From assembly GCA_005777185.1 (NCBI GenBank), contig SXNL01000242.1, positions 1-64,000 of the forward strand: a stretch of 64,000 nt of DNA, given 5' to 3'. Each line of letters starts with the position of its first letter. Position 1 is the stretch's first letter. The notes below the pieces were generated by a model. The model was not told the origin of the DNA and did not search any database. It saw only the letters and a program-made list of their open reading frames with translations. This stretch comes from Myxococcales bacterium (GTDB taxonomy: Bacteria; Myxococcota_A; Polyangia; Polyangiales; Polyangiaceae). The translations under genes were made by a program, and so were the position numbers. Positions 25,146 through 33,399 of this stretch are shown in pieces.

Positions 25146-26954
25146 ATGAAGGCGCACGCTCCCGAGGACGCGGTCGTGGCCTCCACGCCCCCGAGCCCGT
25201 CGGGGGCGTTCCGGACGAGCCGTCGCGCCCTCGCGCTCGACGGAAAGGGCGCCCCGCCCGCCGCGGCTCGAGGTCCTGTCGCCGAGGCCGTCTACCGGAG
25301 CGCTGGCGCGAACCGGTGGCGCTTCATCCGCGCGTACAGCACGACCTTCACCGTCATCGGGAGCTACCTGTGGCTGCGCTGGTGCTCCCGCCTCCTCGGC
25401 CGCGCCTACCGCGAGAATCGCATCGACGCCGTGCACAAGAGGAACGCGCGGCGCGTCTACGACACCATCGTGGCGCTCCAGGGGCTGTTCATCAAGGTGG
25501 GGCAGCTCCTCTCGATCCTGGCGAACTTCCTCCCGAGCGAGTTCCGAGCCGAGCTCGAGGGCCTGCAGGACCGCGTACCCCCTCGCCCCTTCTCCGAGAT
25601 CGCGCCCCGCGTCGAGGGCGAGCTCGGCGCGCCGCTCGGCGTGCTCTTCAAGGAGTTCCACCACGATCCCATCGCCAGCGCCTCGCTGGGCCAGGTGCAC
25701 GAGGCCGAGACGTTCGAAGGTGTACACGTCGCGGTGAAGGTACAGCACGCGGACATCGACGAGATCGTCCGCCTCGACCTCGGCACCATCCGTCGCATCG
25801 TGATGATCGTGCAGTGGTTCGTGCCGCTCAAGGGCCTCGACGCATACTACCTGCAGATCAAGGAGCTGCTCCGTCAGGAGCTCGACTTCAAGCTCGAGGC
25901 CGACAACATCGAGCGCATCGCGAAGAACTTCGAGAAGAACCCGCGGGTGCGCTTCCCCGTGCCCATCCGGTCGCACTCGACCGCGCGCGTGCTCACGACG
26001 TCCTTCGTCGACGGCGTGAGGATCGGGGACGCGGCGGCCGTCGAGGGGCTCGGGGTCGACAGGAAGGACCTCGCGTCGCGCCTGGTCCGCGCGTACTGCC
26101 AGATGATCTTCGTCGACGGCGTGTACCACGCCGATCCGCACCCCGGGAACGTGCTCGTCAACGCGGAGGGTGACCTCGTCCTCCTCGACTTCGGAGCCGT
26201 CGGCGAGCTCTCTCAGGAGATGCGCGAGGGGATCCCGGAGTTCCTCGAGGGGGTCATCCGCCGCGACACCGACCAGGTCGTGAAGGCGCTCCGCAAAATG
26301 GGCTTTCTGTCGCGGACGAGCGACGTCGGGACGAGCGAGAAGATCATCGAGTATTTCCACCGACGCTTCCAGGAGGAGGTCAAGCTCGAGAGCCTCAACC
26401 TGAAGGACATCAAGATCGATCCCCAGCGCGGCTTCGAGAACCTGCTCGACCTCCGCCGGATGAACGTCGGCCTCAAGGATCTCGCCGAGGCCTTCCATGT
26501 GCCGAAGGACTGGGTGCTCCTCGAGCGGACGCTCCTCCTGGTGTACGGGTCGTGCGCGACCCTCGATCCGGAGCTGGAGCCGATGGGTATCATCCAGCCG
26601 TACCTGCAGGAGTTCGTCCTCGGAAATCGCGACTGGCGCGAGATCGCGATGGAGACGATCCGCGACATGGCGCTCTCGGCGGTCACGCTGCCGGAGGACA
26701 TGAAGAAGTACCTCCAGAAGGCCAACCGCGGCGAGATGGAGCTGCGCGTCCACGGCCTGCAGGAGGGCGCGCGCACCGTCTACGCCATCGGCCGGCAGCT
26801 CATCTACACGGCGATCGCCATCGCGTCCGGGTTCGCGGCGATGAGCTTCCACGGGCGCGGCGAGGAGGCGCACGCACGCCTGCTCCTCGGCGTCACGGTC
26901 GTCGCCGCGTCGCTGCTCGTGATGTCGTCGCTGCTTGCGCGGCCCCGCCGTTGA
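25146..26954 (+). CDS. ABC1/UbiB-family atypical kinase
   Basis: The 602-residue protein is a UbiB/ADCK-type kinase-like ATPase. It has the family KxGQ element (IKVGQLLS), the Ala-rich nucleotide loop ASASLGQVHEA, Lys at about 198 in VAVKVQH, H-A-D-P-H-P-G-N and the DFG-type LLDFGAVGEL. Two hydrophobic helices near the C-terminus (about 540-600) anchor it in the membrane. UbiB proteins support ubiquinone or other isoprenoid-lipid metabolism by an ATPase activity. No ubiquinone biosynthesis gene is adjacent; the close partner is the serine hydrolase seven bases upstream. The ATG at 25146 follows a Gly-rich leader and gives an N-terminal tail with no obvious signal. Confidence 0.93.
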   Translation: MKAHAPEDAVVASTPPSPSGAFRTSRRALALDGKGAPPAAARGPVAEAVYRSAGANRWRFIRAYSTTFTVIGSYLWLRWCSRLLGRAYRENRIDAVHKRNARRVYDTIVALQGLFIKVGQLLSILANFLPSEFRAELEGLQDRVPPRPFSEIAPRVEGELGAPLGVLFKEFHHDPIASASLGQVHEAETFEGVHVAVKVQHADIDEIVRLDLGTIRRIVMIVQWFVPLKGLDAYYLQIKELLRQELDFKLEADNIERIAKNFEKNPRVRFPVPIRSHSTARVLTTSFVDGVRIGDAAAVEGLGVDRKDLASRLVRAYCQMIFVDGVYHADPHPGNVLVNAEGDLVLLDFGAVGELSQEMREGIPEFLEGVIRRDTDQVVKALRKMGFLSRTSDVGTSEKIIEYFHRRFQEEVKLESLNLKDIKIDPQRGFENLLDLRRMNVGLKDLAEAFHVPKDWVLLERTLLLVYGSCATLDPELEPMGIIQPYLQEFVLGNRDWREIAMETIRDMALSAVTLPEDMKKYLQKANRGEMELRVHGLQEGARTVYAIGRQLIYTAIAIASGFAAMSFHGRGEEAHARLLLGVTVVAASLLVMSSLLARPRR

Positions 26955-27008
26955 CGGGCTTCGAGGGGGCGGAGCGGCCTACCTCCCGCGCTGGTGGTCC
27001 AGCGAACG

Positions 27009-27737
27009 TCAAGCCACCGGAGGTGGTGGCACCGTCTGGCGGGTCCGTTCGAGCATCCGCAGGTACATCTTCGCCTGGGAGTTGTCGGGCTCGACCTCGA
27101 GCACCCTCGCCCAGGCCTCCTCGGCGGTGGTGACGTCGTTGAGGGCGAGGAGCGTCACGCCGAGCTGGATGCGCGCGGGGACGTAGCCGGGCCTGTGCTC
27201 GAGAGCCGCGAGGTAGTGCGCCTTCGCGGCGGCGAGGTCGTTCTGTTCGCGGAGGAGGTTCCCGAGCCGCGTATGGAGGTCCGCGAAGTGCGGGCAGAGG
27301 CGCACGGCGCGCTCGTACTCCCGGATAGCCTCGAGCGGCAGGCCGGCGTCGGCGTAGGCCTGCGCGATGTCCGCGTGCATGTTCGCGATCTTGCCGCGCG
27401 CGAACGGATCGAGCGCCTGGGGCGACGCGCTCCCCGCGCGGATGCGGGAGTAGACCTCGCGCGCCTTCTCGTATTTCCCTCGGTCGTTGCAGGTGACGGC
27501 GAGGTTCAGGGCCGCCTCCGTGTAGGAGGGGTTGATGGCGAGGGCGCGCTCGAAGTGGTGCTCCGCGGCCACCAGGTTGCCCCGGCCGTGGGCGATCACG
27601 CCGAGCATGTCGTGCACGTCGGCGTAGCGGTCCTCCTCCTCGAGCACGTGACGGAGGAGTTGCTCGGCCTTCTCGAACTCGCGTCTTGCGTAGTGCTCGC
27701 GGCCCAGGATGAGGAGCTGTTTCACGTTTTCGTTCAT
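27009..27737 (-). CDS. Tetratricopeptide-repeat protein
   Basis: The 242-residue protein from ATG 27737 is built almost entirely of TPR helices: LGREHYARREFEKAEQLL, GVIAHGRGNLVAAEHHFERA, LNLAVTCNDRGKYEKAREVY, IAQAYADAGLPLEAIREYER, LGNLLREQNDLAAAKAHYLA and LGVTLLALNDVTTAEEAWAR. About six repeats are visible. There is no signal peptide or membrane helix, so it is probably a cytoplasmic scaffold. Closely related TPR proteins occur in myxobacterial motility and envelope clusters, but no function can be assigned here. It diverges from the M23 peptidase gene by 137 bp and converges on the UbiB gene. Confidence 0.88.
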   Translation of the reverse strand: MNENVKQLLILGREHYARREFEKAEQLLRHVLEEEDRYADVHDMLGVIAHGRGNLVAAEHHFERALAINPSYTEAALNLAVTCNDRGKYEKAREVYSRIRAGSASPQALDPFARGKIANMHADIAQAYADAGLPLEAIREYERAVRLCPHFADLHTRLGNLLREQNDLAAAKAHYLAALEHRPGYVPARIQLGVTLLALNDVTTAEEAWARVLEVEPDNSQAKMYLRMLERTRQTVPPPPVA

Positions 27738-27874
27738 GGTCTCTCCCGCCGCGGGTCGCGTAAGGATACGTGCCGACGGGGTCGGCGAGCAACGGGAACC
27801 GCCGACGCCTCCTGGCGCCACCCCGGGGGCGGCCGGTTGCGCGCGCAGCCCGTCGCGTGTATTCGGCCTGTGCT

Positions 27875-29344
27875 GTGACGGACCTCGTGGACACACCTCC
27901 CGCCCAGACGGGGCGGCGTGCAGACGGTCCGCTGTTCCTTCCGGTGCTGGTCGGGCTTCTCTACCTCCTGGCGGCGCTCGGCGCGCAGCGGGAACGTGGT
28001 GCGCAGGCCGTCGCCTCGCCGTCCGCCGAGCCTGCGGCACGCGCCGGCGGCCAGGAGGCGCTCGAGGACGGGGGCGCGCGCCTCGCGATCGCGGCAGCGC
28101 CCTTCGTGCGCGCATGGCGCGTGGCTGACATGAAGGATGACCCGAACGTCGTCGTCGTGGAGGGGGCGTTCGGGCGCCGGTCGCTCGTCAATGCCCTCGC
28201 GCACGCCCACGTGACGCGCGCAGAGGCGCTCCGCGTCGCGAAGGCGTTCGACGGCATCGTGCGGTTCGAGCACCCCGCGCACGCCACCTTCGCCCTCGCG
28301 AAGGAGAAAGCTGGCGGTCGCGTGGTCGCCTTCGAGCACATCGTCTCGCCGGACGAGATCTTCCAGGCCCGCACCGAGGAAGGCCGGCTCGTCGGCAAGA
28401 AGCTGGAGTTGCACATCGAGCGCCGCACCGTGGAGGTGGGCCTCGCCGTGAAGGAGGACCTCGCCGGCGCCGTGGAGGACGCGCGGCTGGCCCCGGACCT
28501 CCTCCGTGCGCTCGACGAGGCGCTCGACGGGCACGTCGACCTGGGCTCGGTCCGGCGCGGGGCGCGGCTGCGCGTCCTGGCCGACGAGGAGCGGATCGAG
28601 GCCGACACCGTGTATTTTCCACGCATCTCCGCGCTCGAGTACACGCCCCCGCGCGGGTCGAGCTTGCGGGTCTACCACCACGAGCGCGCGCACGGCCCGC
28701 GCAAGGAGGGCCACCGAGATCGCCACGCCGGCCACTACGACGCGCGTGGACAGCGTCCCTACCGGGGCCAGTGGCGCTCCCCCGTGCCCTCCGCGCGGGT
28801 CACCTCGCGCTTCAATCCGCAGCGGCTACACCCCGTCCTCCACGTCGTCATGCCCCACAACGGCGTGGACTTCGGCGCGGCGTCCGGGACACCCGTGTAC
28901 GCGACCGCGCCCGGTGTCGTGAAGAGCGTGGGCGACGGCGGTCCCTGCGGCAACATGGTCCAGATCGACCACGACAAAGGCCTCACGACCGCCTATTGCC
29001 ACCTCTCGCGCTTCGCCCCGGGCCTCCACGCGGGCCAGCACGTGGAGGCGAAGCAGCTGGTCGGGTACGTGGGCCAGACCGGCAGGGTGACCGGCCCGCA
29101 CCTCCACTTCGCAGTGAAGCGCGGCGAAGCGTTCATCGACCCGCTCGCGATGAAGCTCGACGGCGTGGTCTCGCTTCCCGCCCGCGAACGGGCTGCCTTC
29201 GACGGCGCCCGCGAGGGGCTCGACCGCCGGCTCGACGCCATCCTGCTCCCCGGCGCCGTCGAGCCTGACGGCGCGGTGCCTGCGGAGGACGACGAGCTCA
29301 TCGCGGACGCGCCCGATCTGGACGGCGGCGCCGCCCATCCCTAG
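27875..29344 (+). CDS. M23-family peptidoglycan endopeptidase
   Basis: GTG 27875 gives 489 residues with an N-terminal membrane segment (LFLPVLVGLLYLLAALG, about 20-36) and a long region related to LysM-less M23 proteins (VVVEGAFGRRSLVNAL, then VRFEHPAHATFALAKE). A LytM/M23 domain comes next, with the zinc ligands in H-N-G-V-D-F-G, the catalytic HLSRF and H-L-H-F. The enzyme should cut peptide cross-links in peptidoglycan or regulate amidases. The domain ends near residue 440 and is followed by an acidic tail. It is nine bases upstream of the DUF697-like gene and probably forms an operon with it. Confidence 0.9.
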   Translation: MTDLVDTPPAQTGRRADGPLFLPVLVGLLYLLAALGAQRERGAQAVASPSAEPAARAGGQEALEDGGARLAIAAAPFVRAWRVADMKDDPNVVVVEGAFGRRSLVNALAHAHVTRAEALRVAKAFDGIVRFEHPAHATFALAKEKAGGRVVAFEHIVSPDEIFQARTEEGRLVGKKLELHIERRTVEVGLAVKEDLAGAVEDARLAPDLLRALDEALDGHVDLGSVRRGARLRVLADEERIEADTVYFPRISALEYTPPRGSSLRVYHHERAHGPRKEGHRDRHAGHYDARGQRPYRGQWRSPVPSARVTSRFNPQRLHPVLHVVMPHNGVDFGAASGTPVYATAPGVVKSVGDGGPCGNMVQIDHDKGLTTAYCHLSRFAPGLHAGQHVEAKQLVGYVGQTGRVTGPHLHFAVKRGEAFIDPLAMKLDGVVSLPARERAAFDGAREGLDRRLDAILLPGAVEPDGAVPAEDDELIADAPDLDGGAAHP

Positions 29345-29353
29345 GATGGAACC

Positions 29354-29857
29354 GTGGCCAACGACGACGCCCGCGCTCCGGATGCGCCCGCAACTCCGAC
29401 GGAGCCAACGCCCCCCGACGCCGCCCGTGCCGAGGCTAATCCGGTCGCGGAGGTCGCGCCGCCGAAGGCTGCGGCGGCACCCCTCGAGAAGCCCAAGGTG
29501 TACTGTCGCGATCGGGCGCGCGCGCTCGTGCACAAGTACGCCATCGCGGGGACGGCGTTCGCGGCGATCCCCATCCCGATGGCGACGAGTCCCGGCCTGA
29601 CGGCGCTGGAGACGCACCTCATCTACTGGATCGGTCGGACGTACGACGACGCGCCGACCCACCCGGAGACGCTCATGATCGCCAGCGGCCTCGAGCTCGC
29701 GAGCGTCGGCCTGCGCACGGTGGCCCGCGAAGCTGCGGGCCTCGTGCCGGTCGTCGGATGGGTCATCAAGGCGGCGATCGCCGGCGCGTCCATCGAGGCG
29801 ATCGGGAACGTGATCATCCACCATTTCGAAGGCAAGCATCCGAACAAGCTCTGCTGA
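29354..29857 (+). CDS. DUF697-like small membrane protein
   Basis: The 167-residue protein has a Pro/Ala-rich N-terminal tail of about 45 residues followed by a compact domain with the pattern VHKYAIAGTAFAAIPIPMA, then TALETHLIYWIG, then VPVVGWVIKAAIAGASIEAIG. This resembles the DUF697 domain that is usually attached to GTPases of the YcjF/dynamin-related group. Two amphipathic or membrane-embedded helices are likely. The GTG at 29354 follows the peptidase gene by nine bases. A dynamin-like GTPase is encoded 1.7 kb further on, on the other strand, but no direct link can be shown. Confidence 0.65.
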   Translation: MANDDARAPDAPATPTEPTPPDAARAEANPVAEVAPPKAAAAPLEKPKVYCRDRARALVHKYAIAGTAFAAIPIPMATSPGLTALETHLIYWIGRTYDDAPTHPETLMIASGLELASVGLRTVAREAAGLVPVVGWVIKAAIAGASIEAIGNVIIHHFEGKHPNKLC

Positions 29858-29921
29858 CGTCCTCGCTCGCGAGCCGTGAGGGCCCCCTCGAACGCGCGTC
29901 GCGTGGCCCGCGCACCCACCA

Positions 29922-29949
29922 GAAATCGTCGCTTGCGGAAGCGATTTCC
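29922..29949. promoter_or_regulatory. Hairpin upstream of the MCE gene
   Basis: The arms gaaatcg-tcg-ctt and aag-cgatttc pair around a gcgg loop with one three-base bulge. The hairpin is AT-richer than its surroundings and ends 24 bases before the ATG of the MCE gene. It could be a terminator for the upstream pair of genes or a site controlling the MCE gene. Confidence 0.45.
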
Positions 29950-29973
29950 TGATACCTCTCTCGTGCTGAACGG

Positions 29974-31443
29974 ATGGCCAAGCTCACCCAGGCAGCCAAG
30001 GTAGGGGCGTTCGTCATCGCCATGAGCGGTGCCAGCTACTTCGTCTACCGGACCGTGAGCAAGGAGGTGGGGGGCGGGTCCGGGTACGTCGTGCACGCGT
30101 ACCTGGTCGACGCGACCGGCCTGGCGCCGCACTCCCGCGTCACCATGGCGGGCATCCCGGTCGGTTCGATTCAGAAGATCTCGCTCGAGCAGGGCAGAGC
30201 GCGCGTCGACGTTCGCGTCGCGGGCGACGTGGCGCTCAACCAGAGCGCCCGGCTCGGCGTGAAGAGCGCCTCGCTGCTCGGCGAGAACATCATCGTCCTC
30301 ACGCCGGGCGTCGGCGAGCCGCGCAAGAAGGACGGCGACGAGATCGACGTCATCCCGGAGGGGCGCACCTTCGACAACCTGAAGGATCAGATGGGGCGCA
30401 TCGCGGATCTCGTCGAGAAGGTGGCCGCTCAGCTCGCGGCCACCATCGGCTCCGATCAGGGCCGCGAGCAGATGAAGACGATCCTGCAGAACCTGACCGA
30501 GGCCACCGAGGCCATCAACCTCACCGTGCGTGAGAACCGCGCGGCCGTGAAGGAGACCCTCACCAGCATCGACGCGATCACCACGCGTGGTCAGCCCGAG
30601 ATCGCGAAGATCCTCGAGAACGTCCGGATCATCACCGAGGACGTCCGCGCCCTCATGGCGAAGGGCGGGGCGAGTGGCCAGACAGGTGAGCTTCGGGCCA
30701 CGATAGAGCGCCTCGATCGCGCGTCGAAGAGCCTGGAGTCCACGCTCGAGAAGACCGACGTCATCGCGGGCCGCATCGAGCGGGGCGAGGGCAGCCTCGG
30801 CAAGCTGTCCAAGGACGACGCGCTGGTCAACGAGGTCCAGGGCGTGGCGGAGGGGGTAGGGGACTACGTCGATCGCCTCCAGCGCCTTCAGACGGTCATG
30901 GGCCTCCGCAGCGACTACAACTTCCTGGCGAACACCATCAAGAGCTACGTGGAGCTCAGGCTCCAGCCTCGGGAGGACAAGTATTACCTCATCGAGCTCA
31001 TCAACGACCCGCGCGGGAAGACGACTTTCACGCAGACCGACGTCGACACCACCAACCCGAACGATCCCGCCCACTACCGCACCGTGACGACCACCACGAC
31101 GGACGCCTTCCGGTTCTCGCTGCAGTTCGCGCGGCGCCTCGGCCCGGTGACCGGGCGCTTCGGCATCAAGGAGTCGACGGGCGGGGTCGGCCTCGACCTC
31201 CACCTGCTCTCCAACCGCTTCGAGATCATCAGCGACTTCTTCGGCTTCGGGGAGGAGATTCGCCCCAGGTACCGCGTGTACATCGGGTACGAGTTCATCA
31301 AGCGCCTCTGGCTCCTCGGCGGCGTGGATCACGTCTTCCTGACGAACCGACGCGACTACTTCCTCGGCCTCCAGCTTCGCTTCACCGACGACGATCTGAA
31401 GACGGTGCTTCCCTTCACGGGCGGGGCCACCACCACACGGTGA
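29974..31443 (+). CDS. MCE/MlaD-type lipid-transport protein with a possible C-terminal beta-barrel
   Basis: The 489-residue protein starts with a membrane anchor (VGAFVIAMSGASYFVYRTV, about 10-28) and one MCE domain (YVVHAYLVDATGLAPHSRVT, AGIPVGSIQKISL, KSASLLGENIIVLTPG, about 38-115). A long helical region follows (about 140-300), with heptad patterns and the MCE-typical ERGEGSLGKL. The last 170 residues are different: they look like amphipathic beta-strands (FRFSLQFARRLG, RYRVYIGYEFIKRL, YFLGLQLRF) ending in an aromatic-rich strand. A trans-envelope lipid conduit reaching into the outer membrane is possible. It is the only MCE protein in the window; the MlaC-like gene is at 20680. Confidence 0.85.
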   Translation: MAKLTQAAKVGAFVIAMSGASYFVYRTVSKEVGGGSGYVVHAYLVDATGLAPHSRVTMAGIPVGSIQKISLEQGRARVDVRVAGDVALNQSARLGVKSASLLGENIIVLTPGVGEPRKKDGDEIDVIPEGRTFDNLKDQMGRIADLVEKVAAQLAATIGSDQGREQMKTILQNLTEATEAINLTVRENRAAVKETLTSIDAITTRGQPEIAKILENVRIITEDVRALMAKGGASGQTGELRATIERLDRASKSLESTLEKTDVIAGRIERGEGSLGKLSKDDALVNEVQGVAEGVGDYVDRLQRLQTVMGLRSDYNFLANTIKSYVELRLQPREDKYYLIELINDPRGKTTFTQTDVDTTNPNDPAHYRTVTTTTTDAFRFSLQFARRLGPVTGRFGIKESTGGVGLDLHLLSNRFEIISDFFGFGEEIRPRYRVYIGYEFIKRLWLLGGVDHVFLTNRRDYFLGLQLRFTDDDLKTVLPFTGGATTTR

Positions 31444-31481
31444 CCTGGCTCGAAGGGGGACGACGATTCACGAGGCCGGAT

Positions 31482-31504
31482 CCCGTGGGCCAGAGGCCCG
31501 CGGG
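31482..31504. terminator. Strong GC hairpin between convergent genes
   Basis: The arms cccgtgggcc (31482-31491) and ggcccgcggg (31495-31504) form a 10-bp stem with one G-T pair and an aga loop. It lies 38 bp after the MCE stop and 9 bp after the dynamin stop, consistent with a bidirectional terminator without a T tract. Confidence 0.6.
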
Positions 31505-31513
31505 CGGCCCTAG

Positions 31514-33280
31514 CTAGGCGACGCGCACCTTGTCCTTGGGGGCCCAGAGGGCGGCGCGGAGGTCGTCGAGCTTGGTCTTCGACGCGTCGAGGCGGCCCGC
31601 CTGGACGTCGAGGTCCTCCTTCATCTGCTCGTCGGTGCGACCGCCGGCCTCGCGCGCGGCCTTCGTCGCGTTCAGGACCTCGAGGACCTCGCGGTGGAGC
31701 TCGGTGCCCGCACTCACGACCCACGCGTCGAGCTTGGTCGCGAACTCGTCGATCATCTCCTCGAAGCGAGGCGCCATCTTGTCGGCGGCCTGGCGGACCA
31801 GGTCGGGAGCCAGCTCCTTCGCCCTCTTCTTGTACTCGGCGTCGAGGCGGTCCTTGAAGACGATCGCCAGGACGGGCGCCGCCGCCATGATGGCCAGCCC
31901 CACGAAGACGTTCACGAGGAGTGCGCCGAGCCCAACTGCGAATACGCCCGCGACGCCCATGTCGTACTTGAGGCTGTCCACGTGCACGTCGAGGCGCTTC
32001 TGGTCCATCCCCATGAGCTCGGCGATGCGCTTGGTGCTCTCGTGCGCGTCCTCCCGGACGAGGGCCACCGTCGTCTCGGCGAGCTCCTCGAGCTTGGCGG
32101 CGATGTCCTTCGTCTCGGCCTCGACCCAGGTCTTGAAGGTGTCCTCCAGGAAGGCCGGGAGGTGCTTGTTGAGCTCGTCCTTCTTGGCGTTCTCGATGAT
32201 CGTGGGGAGCTGGCGCACCGTCTCGTCAACGAAGCGCTCGAGGTCCTTCTTCGCGAGCATCTTGATGGCGCTGACCTCCTCCTTGATCTTGATGCGGCGC
32301 TGCTCGATCGTGCCCGCCTGGCCCGCGAGGTCCTGCTCGAGCATCTTGATGCGGCGGTCCAGCTCCTCGCCCTTCATGGCGAGCGATCGTCGGCGCGCGT
32401 CGATCCCCTTCTGCAACATGGCGTGTACGTTGAGCGCCTCGCCGAGCGCGTTGTCGAGGAGGATGCGGCCACGCTCCTCCGCGAGGAAGCGCGTGAGGTG
32501 ATCGAGGAGCTCCGGCATGCCGCTCTCGGCGCCGCGACCGGCGAGGGCCGTCTCGGCGCTGATCGGGAAGACGACCGGGTCCTTCACGAGGGTCGCGAGC
32601 TGTGCGCGCGCGTACTCCAGGGCCTCCTTGCGCTCGTTCTCGTCGAGGATGTCCCACTTCGTGATGACGAACACGATCTTGTCACGCGACGCCTTGAGGA
32701 GCTTCTCCTGCAGGAAGATTCGCTCGGACTCCTTGAGGATCTGCCCCGCGTCGAGGAGGAAGAGCACCGCGTCGGCGCGGGGGATGTAGCTGTAGGTGAT
32801 GTCCGCGCGCGAGAGCGACAGGTCGTTCACGCCTGGGGTGTCGACGAGGAGGATCCGCTCGCGGAGCAGCGGCGCGGGGTAGCCCACCTCGAGGTAGTCC
32901 ACGTCGTCGGCGCTCTCGCCGCCGCCGACGGCGAACCTCCGCGCCCCCTCGAAGGGGATGACCTCACGTCGGCCCGACTGGTAGACCACCGCGGCCTCGG
33001 GGGACTCGGCGTGCTTCAGGTGATGGATCGCGGCGGTCGTGGGCGTGACGCCTACCGCGAGGACCGTCTCGCCGAGAAGCGCGTTCACGAACGACGTCTT
33101 GCCGTGGTTGAACTCACCCACGACGACGAGGTGGAAGCGATCCTCCTCGAGCTTCTTCACGAGCTCCCTGTCGACCCGCTCCTTCAGCGTCCGCGCCCCC
33201 ACGCCGTCGGCGACGAGCGAGAGCTCCGAGATGGCCACAGTCACGTCGAGCTTCCGCTCACGAAATGCGTCGAGCATCAT
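31514..33280 (-). CDS. Dynamin-like GTPase
   Basis: The 588-residue protein is a bacterial dynamin-like protein. It has the P-loop G-E-F-N-H-G-K-T-S-F (55-64), a switch I Thr pair in TPTTAAIHHLK, D-T-P-G (G3), and T-K-W-D (G4). The long helical neck and trunk that follow contain a hydrophobic pair (GVAGVFAVGLGALLVNVFVGLA and the next helix, near 450-490), which probably inserts in the membrane. Such GTPases remodel or stabilise membranes. Switch II is followed by LSLSRADITYSYIPRADAVL, typical of the family. It lies 119 bp downstream of the M48 peptidase gene, with two hairpin repeats in the gap. Confidence 0.9.
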   Translation of the reverse strand: MMLDAFRERKLDVTVAISELSLVADGVGARTLKERVDRELVKKLEEDRFHLVVVGEFNHGKTSFVNALLGETVLAVGVTPTTAAIHHLKHAESPEAAVVYQSGRREVIPFEGARRFAVGGGESADDVDYLEVGYPAPLLRERILLVDTPGVNDLSLSRADITYSYIPRADAVLFLLDAGQILKESERIFLQEKLLKASRDKIVFVITKWDILDENERKEALEYARAQLATLVKDPVVFPISAETALAGRGAESGMPELLDHLTRFLAEERGRILLDNALGEALNVHAMLQKGIDARRRSLAMKGEELDRRIKMLEQDLAGQAGTIEQRRIKIKEEVSAIKMLAKKDLERFVDETVRQLPTIIENAKKDELNKHLPAFLEDTFKTWVEAETKDIAAKLEELAETTVALVREDAHESTKRIAELMGMDQKRLDVHVDSLKYDMGVAGVFAVGLGALLVNVFVGLAIMAAAPVLAIVFKDRLDAEYKKRAKELAPDLVRQAADKMAPRFEEMIDEFATKLDAWVVSAGTELHREVLEVLNATKAAREAGGRTDEQMKEDLDVQAGRLDASKTKLDDLRAALWAPKDKVRVA

Positions 33281-33330
33281 TCCCCTGAACCTTCTCTTCC
33301 TTGTGATTCGTCTGCCGTGTGTGTTGGGGA

Positions 33331-33397
33331 GCTCGAGGGGCCTCTCGGCCCCCTCGAACCGGGGGGCGGCTCGAGGGGCCTCTCAGCGCCCTCGAAC
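33331..33397. repeat. Two tandem 29-bp hairpin repeats
   Basis: Copies at 33331-33359 and 33369-33397 agree at 27 of 29 positions (gctcgaggggcctctc, then ggccccctcgaac in copy 1). Each copy folds as tcgaggggcc and ggcccctcga around a TCTC loop, and they are separated by nine bases. The second copy starts two bases after the M48 stop. The half-sequence ggccccctcgaac recurs at 29881-29893. Confidence 0.75.
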
Positions 33398-33399
33398 GG

